Of a stretch of 64,000 nt of DNA, positions 43,894-51,917 are shown one piece after another (the first letter of the stretch is position 1; each line of letters opens with the position of its first letter). The notes under the pieces were generated by a model. It saw only the letters and a program-made list of their open reading frames with translations, made no database searches and was not told the DNA's origin. A program made the position numbers and the translations under genes. Location: the NCBI RefSeq assembly GCF_024171605.1, contig NZ_JALKAA010000006.1, positions 62,001-126,000 of the forward strand, in the 5' to 3' direction. The DNA is from Pontibacter sp. HSC-36F09 (GTDB lineage Bacteria; Bacteroidota; Bacteroidia; Cytophagales; Hymenobacteraceae).

Positions 43894-44829
43894 TTAGTCA
43901 ATTTTTGGCAGGGCTGCTTCAATCTCCGCTCTGCGCGACTCGTAACGGGGAGGCAGGAGCAAACCGGTTCCCAGTTCTTCCCACGGCTCGTCGATGCCAA
44001 ATCCGGGATTGTCGGTGGCGATCTCGAACAGGATACCATTCGGCTCGCGGAAGTAGAGCGAATAAAAGTAATTGCGGTCTATCTTCTGGGTGATGTTATA
44101 CCCCAGGTCGGCAATCTTTTTCTGAAAATGCATCAGCACCTCTTCGTTCTTCACCCGGAAGGCAATGTGGTGGTTGGTGCCGGCTCCGCCCAGTCCACGC
44201 GGCTCGTTGGGCAGCTCCACCAGATCGATGATGTTGGCCGTGTCCACCGTGTCGGTTACGTAGCGGTAGCGGTTGACGCTTTGCTCCTGCAAGGTATAGC
44301 CGAAGATATCGGTCAGCACCTGCGCAGTTTTGTCTTTGTCCTGCACCGTCAGCGTTACGCCATGGAAGCCTTTTGTCGCCACATCGGCTTTCACTTCGTC
44401 AGTTTCCCAAGGTATGCGGTTATCCTGTTTTTTGGGTATCACCAGCTCCAGTTTCAGACCATCCGGATCCAGAAACGTGAGGTACTTCTCGCCAAACTTT
44501 TCGGAGGGCTTGTTGTAAGTCACGTAGTGCTTTTCGAAGCGGTCGATCCAGAAGTCGAAGCTGCCTTCGGGCACCGCGTAAGCAATGTTGGTGGCCATAC
44601 CGGTGCCGGCGCTCCCCCTTCGGGCTCCTTCGTGTGGGAAAAACGTCAGGATCGTACCTGCGCTGCCTTTTTCATCACCGAAATAAAAGTGATAGGTACC
44701 CGGATCGTCGAAGTTTACGGTCTTCTTGAGCAGGCGCAGCCCCAGTACTTTGGTATAAAAATCAAGATTTTGTTTGGCCATACCCGCGATCGCTGTGATG
44801 TGGTGTAGACCTGCTATTCTATTCTCCAT
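43894..44829 (-). CDS. Ring-cleaving dioxygenase, VOC family (MhqA/MhqO-like), copy 1
   Basis: 311 residues from the ATG at 44829 (ENRIAGLHHITAIAGMA); a Met seven codons earlier exists. Two vicinal-oxygen-chelate domains each use metal ligands in GLHHITAI (His), the later GTNHHIAFRV (His) and FEIATDNPGFGIDE (Glu). It resembles MhqO/MhqE/MhqA of Bacillus, which respond to quinones and catechols, and cleaves the ring of hydroquinone-type compounds (inferred). A second copy lies at 45753-46730 with the same layout. The gene is followed by a cupin gene. Confidence 0.92.
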   Translation of the reverse strand: MENRIAGLHHITAIAGMAKQNLDFYTKVLGLRLLKKTVNFDDPGTYHFYFGDEKGSAGTILTFFPHEGARRGSAGTGMATNIAYAVPEGSFDFWIDRFEKHYVTYNKPSEKFGEKYLTFLDPDGLKLELVIPKKQDNRIPWETDEVKADVATKGFHGVTLTVQDKDKTAQVLTDIFGYTLQEQSVNRYRYVTDTVDTANIIDLVELPNEPRGLGGAGTNHHIAFRVKNEEVLMHFQKKIADLGYNITQKIDRNYFYSLYFREPNGILFEIATDNPGFGIDEPWEELGTGLLLPPRYESRRAEIEAALPKID

Positions 44830-44906
44830 GATCTTAGTTTTATGTGCCATCTACCTGGTAATCAGGTATACGGCTTTTTTATATATTGAATTATCTTTCA
44901 GTAAGT

Positions 44907-45446
44907 TTACACCGACTGCTTCACCAGCTGCACTTCTGCGTGTAGTCTGATCTCGTCACTCACCACAACGCTGCCCGCTTCGGTCACGGCGTTCCAGGTA
45001 AGGCCAAATTCCTTGCGGCTTATCTTGCCATCTACCGTAAAGCCGGCTTTTGTCTGTCCATAGGGGTCGACGACGATACCGCCAAGCTCCACCTTTACAG
45101 TTATGGGCTGGGTCACATCGCGTATACTCAGGTCGCCATGCAATTTGTAGTCACTGCCTCCTACCTTCTCATAACGGCTGGCTACAAAGCGGATCTCGTT
45201 GTGCCTCTCCACATCAAAAAAGTCCGGCGATTTCAGGTGCGTGTCGCGTTGGTCGTTGTTGGTACTGATGGAGTTCACATCTGCTGTAAAAACAACCCGC
45301 TCCACGTTCGTGAAAGCCTCATCCTTCGTAAGCGCTTCTATGTTAAAGCTCCTGAAATAACCCGTCACAGTCGTGATCATCAGGTGCTTTACCTTAAACT
45401 GTACTTCGCTGTGTATCGGGTCTACTACCCATTTCGTGTTTGCCAT
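44907..45446 (-). CDS. YceI-family protein, cytoplasmic form
   Basis: 179 residues, no signal peptide: MANTKWVVDPIHSEVQFKVKHLMITTVTGYFRSF, then FTADVNSISTNNDQRDTHLKSPDFFDVERHNEIRFVASRYEK, and GEFVIRD-type GDLSIRDVTQPITVKVELGG. The lipocalin-like barrel binds isoprenoid or fatty-acid-like lipids; in E. coli the family responds to acid or base stress. A second, secreted YceI is at 49883. Immediately upstream are two TGTAKATACA boxes. It is read in the same direction as copy 1 of the VOC dioxygenase. Confidence 0.94.
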   Translation of the reverse strand: MANTKWVVDPIHSEVQFKVKHLMITTVTGYFRSFNIEALTKDEAFTNVERVVFTADVNSISTNNDQRDTHLKSPDFFDVERHNEIRFVASRYEKVGGSDYKLHGDLSIRDVTQPITVKVELGGIVVDPYGQTKAGFTVDGKISRKEFGLTWNAVTEAGSVVVSDEIRLHAEVQLVKQSV

Positions 45447-45513
45447 GCTGCTTCTTTTATTTTAATTCTTAACCCCGTAATGAGATTAGGTTTTATCTGA
45501 ATTTCGATATAAA

Positions 45514-45538
45514 TGTAGATACATTTATTGTATATACA
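45514..45538. promoter_or_regulatory. Paired TGTAKATACA boxes, operator candidate of the YceI gene
   Basis: TGTAGATACA (45514-45523) and TGTATATACA (45529-45538) are near-identical, each close to a palindrome, with centres 15 bases apart. They lie 68-92 bases before the YceI start codon. The shape resembles MarR/DUF24-type operators, which control quinone-responsive genes elsewhere. No MarR gene is in the window. Confidence 0.5.
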
Positions 45539-45752
45539 TCAATAATGCTTAAAAAGTTTTGCGTTCTCTGAACATGCCGTAATTGAGAAGGCCTTTTCCC
45601 CTCTTTTGTATCGGGCACCGTGATTCAACACTTTCAAAGAATTTATCAGCCAAGGTATAGCCTGCGTATCCTCCAGCTTGTGTGGCGGCTTTGACGCTAC
45701 CTCTTCCTGGCTATACCTATTCCCCTATAGCAACAGCGCTCACCGAACGACT

Positions 45753-46730
45753 CTATTCTTTGGAAAACTCCTTTGTGCTTCGCACGGTATCAATCGGCCG
45801 GACCATTTTTTCGATGGCTTCGCGTTTGGGCTCCAGGAAAGGAGGCAGGGATAGTTTCTCCCCCAGCGTTTCATAGGGTTCATCTCCCATAAAACCAGGG
45901 CCGTCTGTAGCCAGCTCAAATAAAATTCCGGGCGCAACGCGTGTGTACAGCGACTCGAAAAAGTGCCGGTTAACATAGCCAGAAGTAGGAAGCCCTATCT
46001 TCTCCATCTGCTCGATCCAAGTTTCCAGTGCTGCGCGGTCCTCTACCCGGAAAGCTACATGGTGTACCGTACCAAAGCCTTGCTGCGCCATAGCCAGACT
46101 CCCATTCTTTTCGACGATAACGGAAGCACCGTTTCCGCCCTCCCCCACTTCAAACAAATGGAAGGCTCCTTCACTGGCAGTCTCTTTAAACAACAGCACT
46201 TTCTCCAGTACTTCCTTAAAGTAGTTGAAGTCCCCGATCCGGATAAAGACCGGCCCCAATCCAGTAATGGCGTATTCCAGCGGAACAGGGCCTTTTTGCC
46301 AGGGCGTGCCCGTTGCTATACCTGTATTTGTTTCATCGGACACTAACTGGTACTGCTGATCGTCAAAATCGACGAAGGGAAGTGTTTTCTTGCTGAACTG
46401 CTCTTGTACGCCAGTATGTTGGACCTTGAACCTGTCAAATCGTTTTTCCCAGTATGCCAGGGCCGTATCGTCCGGCACTCTGAAAGAGGTCCTGGCAATC
46501 TCGTTTGTCCCGTGTTTGCCTTTCGGAATGCCCGGAAAGTCAAAGAAAGTCATATCCGTTCCGGCGCTGCCTTTGTCATCGGCGAAGAACAAATGATAGG
46601 TTTGAATATCATCCTGGTTAACCGTTTTTTTCACCAGACGCATTCCCAGCACGTTTGTGAAAAAGTCATATATCTTTTCTGCGCTGCTGGTAATAGCAGT
46701 TACATGGTGCACCCCTTTAATTTCGTTCAT
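45753..46730 (-). CDS. Ring-cleaving dioxygenase, VOC family (MhqA/MhqO-like), copy 2
   Basis: 325 residues. The N-terminal half opens IKGVHHVTAITSSAEKIYDFF and copies the layout of copy 1; later GTVHHVAFRVEDRAALETW and FELATDGPGFMGDEPYETLGEKLSLPPFL carry the His and Glu metal ligands. Compared with copy 1 (same IYDFF/TVG-LKK region), identity by eye is roughly 40-50 percent, so they are old paralogues. A quinone-responsive role as in Bacillus is inferred. The 306-base gap downstream (45447-45752) contains the TGTAKATACA boxes of the YceI gene. Confidence 0.92.
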   Translation of the reverse strand: MNEIKGVHHVTAITSSAEKIYDFFTNVLGMRLVKKTVNQDDIQTYHLFFADDKGSAGTDMTFFDFPGIPKGKHGTNEIARTSFRVPDDTALAYWEKRFDRFKVQHTGVQEQFSKKTLPFVDFDDQQYQLVSDETNTGIATGTPWQKGPVPLEYAITGLGPVFIRIGDFNYFKEVLEKVLLFKETASEGAFHLFEVGEGGNGASVIVEKNGSLAMAQQGFGTVHHVAFRVEDRAALETWIEQMEKIGLPTSGYVNRHFFESLYTRVAPGILFELATDGPGFMGDEPYETLGEKLSLPPFLEPKREAIEKMVRPIDTVRSTKEFSKE

Positions 46731-47034
46731 GGTGTTTGCCTTTGATTGACCCTGTTAAAAGTATACGCTATACCTGTATACCTATACGTTGAGTATCAAT
46801 GGAGAAGGTATAGCAGTTATGATAGGCAGGGCACCTCATGTATGCACGCACTGGTCCGGCAAGTGCGAATTAGCAGATGGAAACCCACCGCCTGCCTCCT
46901 GATAACTTTTTATTGCGTTCTCGTTTAACAAATGAAGCGAGAGGCACCGCCACTGCAGGTGAAAATGCCGGACTCGCGTGAAAAGACAAGACAGACAGGC
47001 AATGCCTGTAACAACTTATAAGAAAGGATAGCAA

Positions 47035-47694
47035 ATGGAAGAGCAGCAGAATAAAGGTCGTGAGCATACCAGTTTCCTGGTTTTTTCAGCCTCGCTCAGG
47101 AGCGGATCGCTCAATACCAAACTGGCAAAGCTGGCTGTGAAAGTCATTGAGGAACATGGCGGCACGGTGGACTTTGCCGACATGGCGGAGTTTGAGTGTC
47201 CTACTTTCAACCAGGATCTGGAGGTGGATAATTTCCATCCCGAGGGAGCTGAAGCGCTCCGTAAACGTATGCTGGCCAACGATGCTATGATCATTTCATC
47301 GCCAGAGTACAACGGTTCTATGCCCGGTAATCTGAAGAACATCATCGACTGGACGTCCCGTTTTCGTCCGCAGCCCTTTCACCAGCATCATGCCTTACTG
47401 ATGTCCGCTTCCACATCCATGGCGGGTGGCAACCGCGGACTCTGGGCTCTGCGCGTTCCCTTTGAGCATCTAGGCACCAGAGTATACCCGGATATGTTCT
47501 CGCTGGCAACGGCGCCCGAAGCATTTAATGAAGATGGCAGCCTGAAAAATAAGACGCTGGCCAAGAGGTTTGAAGACAACCTGGTCGCATTTATGAATCT
47601 GGTGGAAGCGTCCAAACACTATCCGTGTATTAGAAAAGCCTGGGTTGAGTTTTTGGGAGAAAAACCGGCCAAAGAAACAGAACGGGTGGAATAG
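47035..47694 (+). CDS. NADPH-dependent FMN reductase family protein
   Basis: 219 residues with the flavodoxin-like FMN-binding opening FLVFSASLRSGSLNTKLA (residues 12-29), followed by NDAMIISSPEYNGSMPGNLKNIIDWTSR (the active-site SPEYNGSxPGxLKNxIDW motif). The family includes azoreductases and chromate/quinone reductases using NAD(P)H. The short divergent gap upstream (46731-47034) has motif copies but no gene. Its C-terminal segment recurs in degenerate form at 48253-48387. Confidence 0.95.
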   Translation: MEEQQNKGREHTSFLVFSASLRSGSLNTKLAKLAVKVIEEHGGTVDFADMAEFECPTFNQDLEVDNFHPEGAEALRKRMLANDAMIISSPEYNGSMPGNLKNIIDWTSRFRPQPFHQHHALLMSASTSMAGGNRGLWALRVPFEHLGTRVYPDMFSLATAPEAFNEDGSLKNKTLAKRFEDNLVAFMNLVEASKHYPCIRKAWVEFLGEKPAKETERVE

Positions 47695-47750
47695 GTATAG
47701 GATCCTAGGCTACAGTTTTTAACCCGTACAGTTAACGTCGCGAAACCCTC

Positions 47751-48155
47751 TTAATCAGTGGTGCCGGCAAGTTGGTCCAGTATGTTCTCACCCAAGGCAA
47801 TGTCGGCAACTTTTATACTTCCCTTCCCTATCTGCTTCCACACGCCGCTTACCTGCAGCACGGCTATCCTGTCTGTGGGAGATACTTCGGCAACATAAGA
47901 GACATTGGATTCAAGTAATTTGTTGGCAACTGCCTCGTGCATTTTTTTCACGGAAACAGGATGCGTGATCATGTTGCGGAAGTCAGCCAGCAGGGTAAAG
48001 CCCGGTGCTGCTAAGCCTATCACTTTATTCCAATCATTCAAATAATTTGGCACTACCTCCGGTGATTTCCAGTAATTATTGATCCTCATGTAAATACGGT
48101 TCTTTTCAGGGTCGTAAGCTAACTCGTAGAATTGGTTATCAGATACAGTAATCAT
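47751..48155 (-). CDS. STAS/SpoIIAA-like hypothetical protein
   Basis: 134 residues from the ATG at 48155 (ITVSDNQFYELAYDP); an alternative start nine codons earlier reads through a hydrophobic stretch. The pattern of small beta strands and helices, FYELAYDPEKNRIYMRINNYWKSPEVVPNYLNDWNKVIGLAAPGFTLLADFRNM, resembles SpoIIAA/STAS-like domains used in protein-protein regulation. The protein is cytoplasmic. Its position between an FMN reductase and a Crp-like regulator says nothing firm. It converges with the FMN reductase gene. Confidence 0.6.
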   Translation of the reverse strand: MITVSDNQFYELAYDPEKNRIYMRINNYWKSPEVVPNYLNDWNKVIGLAAPGFTLLADFRNMITHPVSVKKMHEAVANKLLESNVSYVAEVSPTDRIAVLQVSGVWKQIGKGSIKVADIALGENILDQLAGTTD

Positions 48156-48252
48156 CCAGCTGGTAGTAAGTAAACGTGGCACAAAGATAAGAAAACAACA
48201 AATGCAATCCAGATTAGATTAGCACCGCCTGTTCAAAAGCCTGGAAACCAGC

Positions 48253-48387
48253 TAGGAAAGCCACTGGTTGCAAGGGCTACTTATTCGTAATGCTGAAGCA
48301 GCCGCCCAGCATTCTACGGGTATCAAACGGGTATGGGTGGAATTCCCGGGAAAAAACCAGCTAAGGGAACGAAACGAGTAAAATAAA
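48253..48387 (+). pseudogene. Degenerate copy of the FMN-reductase C-terminus
   Basis: The frame ending at a TAA (48385-48387) reads GLLIRNAEAAAQHSTGIKRVWVEFPG, then KKPAKGTKRVK. It aligns with the end of the FMN reductase (MNLVEASKHYPCIRKAWVEFLG, then EKPAKETERVE). The N-terminal four fifths are missing, so this is the tail of a duplicated gene that decayed. It lies 93 bases before the Crp-type gene. Confidence 0.72.
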
Positions 48388-48480
48388 ACGACTAACTTGG
48401 ATACAGGTAAAAGTTCAGGTATAGCATTAACATCGGAAGCGACTTTTACCTGATCGAATGCATTCAACAATCAAGAGGCG

Positions 48481-49059
48481 ATGTACAATTTATACTTTCA
48501 GCATCTAAACAGTAAAGTCCAGCTTACGGAAGAGGAAGAGGCGCACATCAAAACCTACCTTACCCTTAAGAAGCTCCGAAAGAAGCAGTACCTGCTGCAG
48601 GAAGGTGATGTATGCAAAGTGATCGCCTTTGTAGAAAAGGGCGCCTTGCGCGCATACTCAGTTGACGAGAACAGCAATGAGCACATCATTCAGTTTGGCC
48701 TCGAAGGCTGGACGATCTCCGATCTGTACAGTTTCCTGACTGGAGAGCCTGCCACCTATAACATCGATGCCCTGGAAGACTCGGAACTGGTGATCATCAG
48801 CAAATCAGCTCATGAGGAGCTGTTGCAGACGATGCCCAAGTACGAAACTTTCACCCGACTGAATATTACAGGCGCTTACCTGGCCATGCAGCGCCGGCTG
48901 ACTTCCATTATCAGTGCCTCGGTGGAAGAGCGCTACCAGGAATTCATCGCCCTCTACCCACACATTGTGCAGCGTGTTCCCCAGCACATGATCGCCTCCT
49001 ACATGGGCCTTACCCCAGAAACCCTGAGCCGCATCCGGAAACGCATCTCTTCTAAGTAA
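48481..49059 (+). CDS. Crp/Fnr-family transcriptional regulator
   Basis: 192 residues: cyclic-nucleotide-binding-like beta roll (LKKLRKKQYLLQEGDVCKVIAFVEKGALRAYSVDENSNEHIIQFGLEGWTISDLYSFLTGEPATYNIDALEDSEL covers the fold), then the C-terminal winged helix with YPHIVQRVPQHMIASYMGLTPETLSRIRKRI. No Fe-S Cys cluster is seen, so an Fnr-type oxygen response is unlikely. The effector is unknown; a cyclase (42166) is 5 kb upstream. It precedes five rightward genes (49173 to 52610) it could control. Confidence 0.93.
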   Translation: MYNLYFQHLNSKVQLTEEEEAHIKTYLTLKKLRKKQYLLQEGDVCKVIAFVEKGALRAYSVDENSNEHIIQFGLEGWTISDLYSFLTGEPATYNIDALEDSELVIISKSAHEELLQTMPKYETFTRLNITGAYLAMQRRLTSIISASVEERYQEFIALYPHIVQRVPQHMIASYMGLTPETLSRIRKRISSK

Positions 49060-49172
49060 CAATCTACCAATCTCTTCAAAAGCATTGATTTGGATCAATG
49101 CTTTTTCTTGACCGGACGCAATGCATCGGGGCATGGCTCGGCCGTACCTTTGTATTGTTCAAAATCACCAAT

Positions 49173-49835
49173 ATGAAGACAAAGCAAACCATAGCGATTA
49201 TAGGAGCTTCCGGAAACATGGGTTCTGCCATCTCCAGAAGTCTGTCGAAAGGCAACTACCGGCTGCTGCTTTGCGCCAATGACCTGAATAAATTGCAGGC
49301 TATTGCGGCGGATATTAAAAGCAGCAACCTAGGCGCCGATGTAGAAGCATCGGATTGCTCCAGGGATGCTTCCTGGGAAGCGGACATCATCATCGTGGCG
49401 GTCCCTTACTCGGCTGAGAAAGAAGTAGCCGATAGGATAAAGGAAGTTGCCAACCAAAAAATTGTCATCAGCATCGCCAATCCGCTTAACGATACTTACG
49501 ATGGCTTGGTAACCGCGCCGGATACCAGCGCGGCGGAGGAACTGCAAAAGCTGCTGCCTAATTCCAAAGTGGTAAAAGCCTTTAACACCACCTTTGCAGC
49601 CGATTTCGCCACACCAGTGATCGATGGAAGGCAAGTGGACGCTTTTATAGCTGGCCATGACGAAGAAGCTCTGCGAACCGTGACAGAGTTAGTCGAAACG
49701 GCTGGTTTCCATCCGATCGTAGCCGGCGACCTGGCCGTGAGCGGAACGCTGGAGCGCATGCAGTTGCTGCTCATTCAGCTAAACATGAAGTACGACTACA
49801 ACTGGCTGGCAGGCTGGAAAATCCTACACCATTAA
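49173..49835 (+). CDS. F420-dependent/NADPH oxidoreductase-like Rossmann protein
   Basis: 220 residues from the ATG at 49173; the frame is open upstream but the alignment starts here. N-terminal Rossmann motif IAIIGASGNMGSAISRSL, DIIIVAVPYSAEKEVADRI, then VVKAFNTTFAADFATPVIDGRQVDAF, which matches the F420-NADP oxidoreductase/NADPH-dependent reductase family. F420 is not a Bacteroidota cofactor, so the likely role is an NADP-linked reductase of another substrate. It is first of a rightward group that includes YceI, DoxX, the LigB-type dioxygenase and the esterase. Confidence 0.92.
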   Translation: MKTKQTIAIIGASGNMGSAISRSLSKGNYRLLLCANDLNKLQAIAADIKSSNLGADVEASDCSRDASWEADIIIVAVPYSAEKEVADRIKEVANQKIVISIANPLNDTYDGLVTAPDTSAAEELQKLLPNSKVVKAFNTTFAADFATPVIDGRQVDAFIAGHDEEALRTVTELVETAGFHPIVAGDLAVSGTLERMQLLLIQLNMKYDYNWLAGWKILHH

Positions 49836-49882
49836 ACGAATCACACTTAACAATTATAAACACTATTTAAATCACAAATTTT

Positions 49883-50455
49883 ATGAAAAGAGTATCCTTA
49901 ATTTTATTCGCATTCCTGTCGCTGACGGCTTTCACAACCCTGAACACCGTTTGGACAAACGATGACGCGCACTCGCAGCTTGGCTTTACAGTGAAACACC
50001 TGGGCATTTCCGATATTTCGGGCCACTTCGATGACTTCGATGTAAAAATCACCGCCACTAAGCCGGATTTCAGTGACGCTGTTGTAGAAATGACCGCTAA
50101 AACAGCTTCTATTGACACGAGAGTAGACGACAGAGACACGCACCTGAAGAGCCCGGACTTTTTCAACGTAGAGAAGTACCCGACCATGAACTTTAAGAGC
50201 ACCTCTGTAAAGAAAGCAGGCAAAGACAGCTACAAGCTAACCGGCAACCTGACCCTGAACGGCGTAACCAAGCCCGTTACCATGGACATGAAATACAACG
50301 GTACAGTAGAGAACGCCATGAACAAAAAGCAGACCGCTGGTTTCCAGGTAACAGGTACCATCAAGCGCTCAGACTTTAACTTAGGCAGCGGTTTCCCAGC
50401 CCCTATGATCAGCGACGAAGTGCGCATCAAGGCGGACGGCGAGTTTATCCAGTAA
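49883..50455 (+). CDS. YceI-family protein, secreted form
   Basis: 190 residues with a signal peptide (KRVSLILFAFLSLTAFT, cleavage near TTLN). The mature barrel WTNDDAHSQLGFTVKHLGISDISGHFDDFDVKI, IDTRVDDRDTHLKSPDFFNVEKYPTMNFKST and YKLTGNLTLNGVTKPV aligns with the cytoplasmic YceI at 44907, so the window has two forms of this lipid-binding family. Periplasmic YceI takes part in stress response and binds isoprenoid quinone-like lipids in known structures. It is 47 bases after the reductase and 20 bases before DoxX. Confidence 0.95.
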   Translation: MKRVSLILFAFLSLTAFTTLNTVWTNDDAHSQLGFTVKHLGISDISGHFDDFDVKITATKPDFSDAVVEMTAKTASIDTRVDDRDTHLKSPDFFNVEKYPTMNFKSTSVKKAGKDSYKLTGNLTLNGVTKPVTMDMKYNGTVENAMNKKQTAGFQVTGTIKRSDFNLGSGFPAPMISDEVRIKADGEFIQ

Positions 50456-50475
50456 TATACCATTAAGAATCAGCC

Positions 50476-50928
50476 ATGAAAAAGCTATTAAACGTGTATC
50501 AGAGCGCCAACAGCATTGATGTGGCGCTTCTGATCACCCGGGTAGGCGTAGCAGCCCTGATGCTTGTGCACGGCTGGCCAAAACTGGAAATGCTTCTCTC
50601 AGGTGGCCCGGTTCAATTTCCGGCCGTCCTGGGTCTTAGCGCTACAACGTCGCTTGCCCTGGCAGTATTCTCCGAAGTGCTTTGCTCCCTGCTGATTCTG
50701 GTAGGGCTGGGCACCAGGCTGGCAGTCATCCCGTTGCTCATCACCATGCTGGTAGCGGTGTTTGTGGTACATGGGGCAGACCCTTTTGCCAAGCAGGAAC
50801 TGGGTCTCCTATACCTGATGCCTTATACCGTGTTGCTACTGACAGGCAGCGGCAGGTACTCCCTGGATTATCTGCTCCAGCAAACGGTACTTAAACCATC
50901 TTACGCCAGATCGCTTTCTATACAGTAA
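50476..50928 (+). CDS. DoxX-family membrane protein
   Basis: 150 residues, four TM helices (about 15-35, 55-75, 80-105, 115-135) with the family marks VALLITRVGVAALMLVHGWPKL and FSEVLCSLLILVGLGTRLAVIPLLITMLVAVFVVH. DoxX homologues are subunits of archaeal quinol oxidase and, as Bacillus CatD, are induced with catechol 2,3-dioxygenase by quinones. Here it sits among a YceI and an extradiol dioxygenase, echoing that arrangement. The catalytic role is not established. Confidence 0.93.
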   Translation: MKKLLNVYQSANSIDVALLITRVGVAALMLVHGWPKLEMLLSGGPVQFPAVLGLSATTSLALAVFSEVLCSLLILVGLGTRLAVIPLLITMLVAVFVVHGADPFAKQELGLLYLMPYTVLLLTGSGRYSLDYLLQQTVLKPSYARSLSIQ

Positions 50929-50995
50929 GCTAAGTTTTAATAGGTGCTTCCGGGATGAAATTTCCTGGGAGCACCTTTAAATTAATCAGGGTGCC

Positions 50996-51877
50996 ATGCA
51001 ACGGAAACAGTTTATTAAAACACTTTTAACAGGAGTAGCAGGTATGACCACACTAACCGCATTCAATCGATTTACAGACAGCCTGGGTGAGCAGGAGCAG
51101 TTGATGCCGGTCCTCTTTATGGGCCACGGCTCTCCCATGAATGGTATTCAGGACAATGAATTCAGCCAGAAATGGGCACAACTGGCCAAAGATATGCCCA
51201 CGCCCAAAGCAGTGCTGGTGATATCGGCCCACTGGCTGAGCAAAGGCACCCGCATCACAGCCATGGACTTCCCAAAGACCATCCACGATTTCGGTGGCTT
51301 TCCGCAGGAGTTGTTCGCAGTGCAGTACAAGGCACCGGGCAGTCCGGAACTGGCCAAGGAAACTGCTTCGATCATCACATCAACCGCAGTAGAAATGGAC
51401 CACGACTGGGGCCTCGACCACGGCGCCTGGACCGTTATCCGACACATGTACCCGGAGGCCAATATACCTGTGCTGCAGCTCAGCATCGACTACACCAAAG
51501 GACCGCAGTACCATTACGACTTGTCCAAAGAGCTGGCCGCCCTGCGCAAAAAAGGTGTCCTGATCATGGGCAGCGGCAACATGGTGCACAACCTGCGCAT
51601 GGTCGCCTGGGATAAAATAAACGAGCCGGAGTATGGCTTTGACTGGGCGGTGCAGATGAACACCACTTTCAAAGACCTTATCCGCAACGGGCAGCACGAC
51701 AAGCTGATCAAGTACGAGCAACTGGGCCGCGAAGCCATGCTGGCTATACCTACACCGGAGCACTACTGGCCTTTGCTCTATACCCTGGGACTGAAAGGCA
51801 GCAAAGAGGATGTTTCCTTCTTCAATGACAAAGTGGTGGGCGGCTCCCTGACCATGACGTCGGTGATGATCGGGTGA
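50996..51877 (+). CDS. ygiD: LigB-type extradiol dioxygenase (4,5-DOPA dioxygenase family)
   Basis: 293 residues. Zinc/iron ligands of the family are visible in VLFMGHGSPMNG (His), VISAHWLSKG (His) and DHDWGLDHGAWTVIRHM (His, Asp). LGLKGSKEDV...NDKVVGGSLTMTSVMIG is the closing strand. The N-terminal 25 residues (MQRKQFIKTLLTGVAGMTTLTAF) look like a Tat- or Sec-type signal, so the protein may be exported, unlike E. coli YgiD. YgiD cleaves DOPA-like catechols at the 4,5 position. It lies in the rightward redox group. Confidence 0.9.
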   Translation: MQRKQFIKTLLTGVAGMTTLTAFNRFTDSLGEQEQLMPVLFMGHGSPMNGIQDNEFSQKWAQLAKDMPTPKAVLVISAHWLSKGTRITAMDFPKTIHDFGGFPQELFAVQYKAPGSPELAKETASIITSTAVEMDHDWGLDHGAWTVIRHMYPEANIPVLQLSIDYTKGPQYHYDLSKELAALRKKGVLIMGSGNMVHNLRMVAWDKINEPEYGFDWAVQMNTTFKDLIRNGQHDKLIKYEQLGREAMLAIPTPEHYWPLLYTLGLKGSKEDVSFFNDKVVGGSLTMTSVMIG

Positions 51878-51917
51878 TAAAGTAAAGTACAGCCTTTTAA
51901 CTTAGAACGACTAAACG

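Noticed and set aside
49173-49835. True coenzyme F420 reductase
   Set aside because: Bacteroidota are not known to make F420 and no F420 biosynthesis gene is in the window; the Rossmann family is broader than F420 use.
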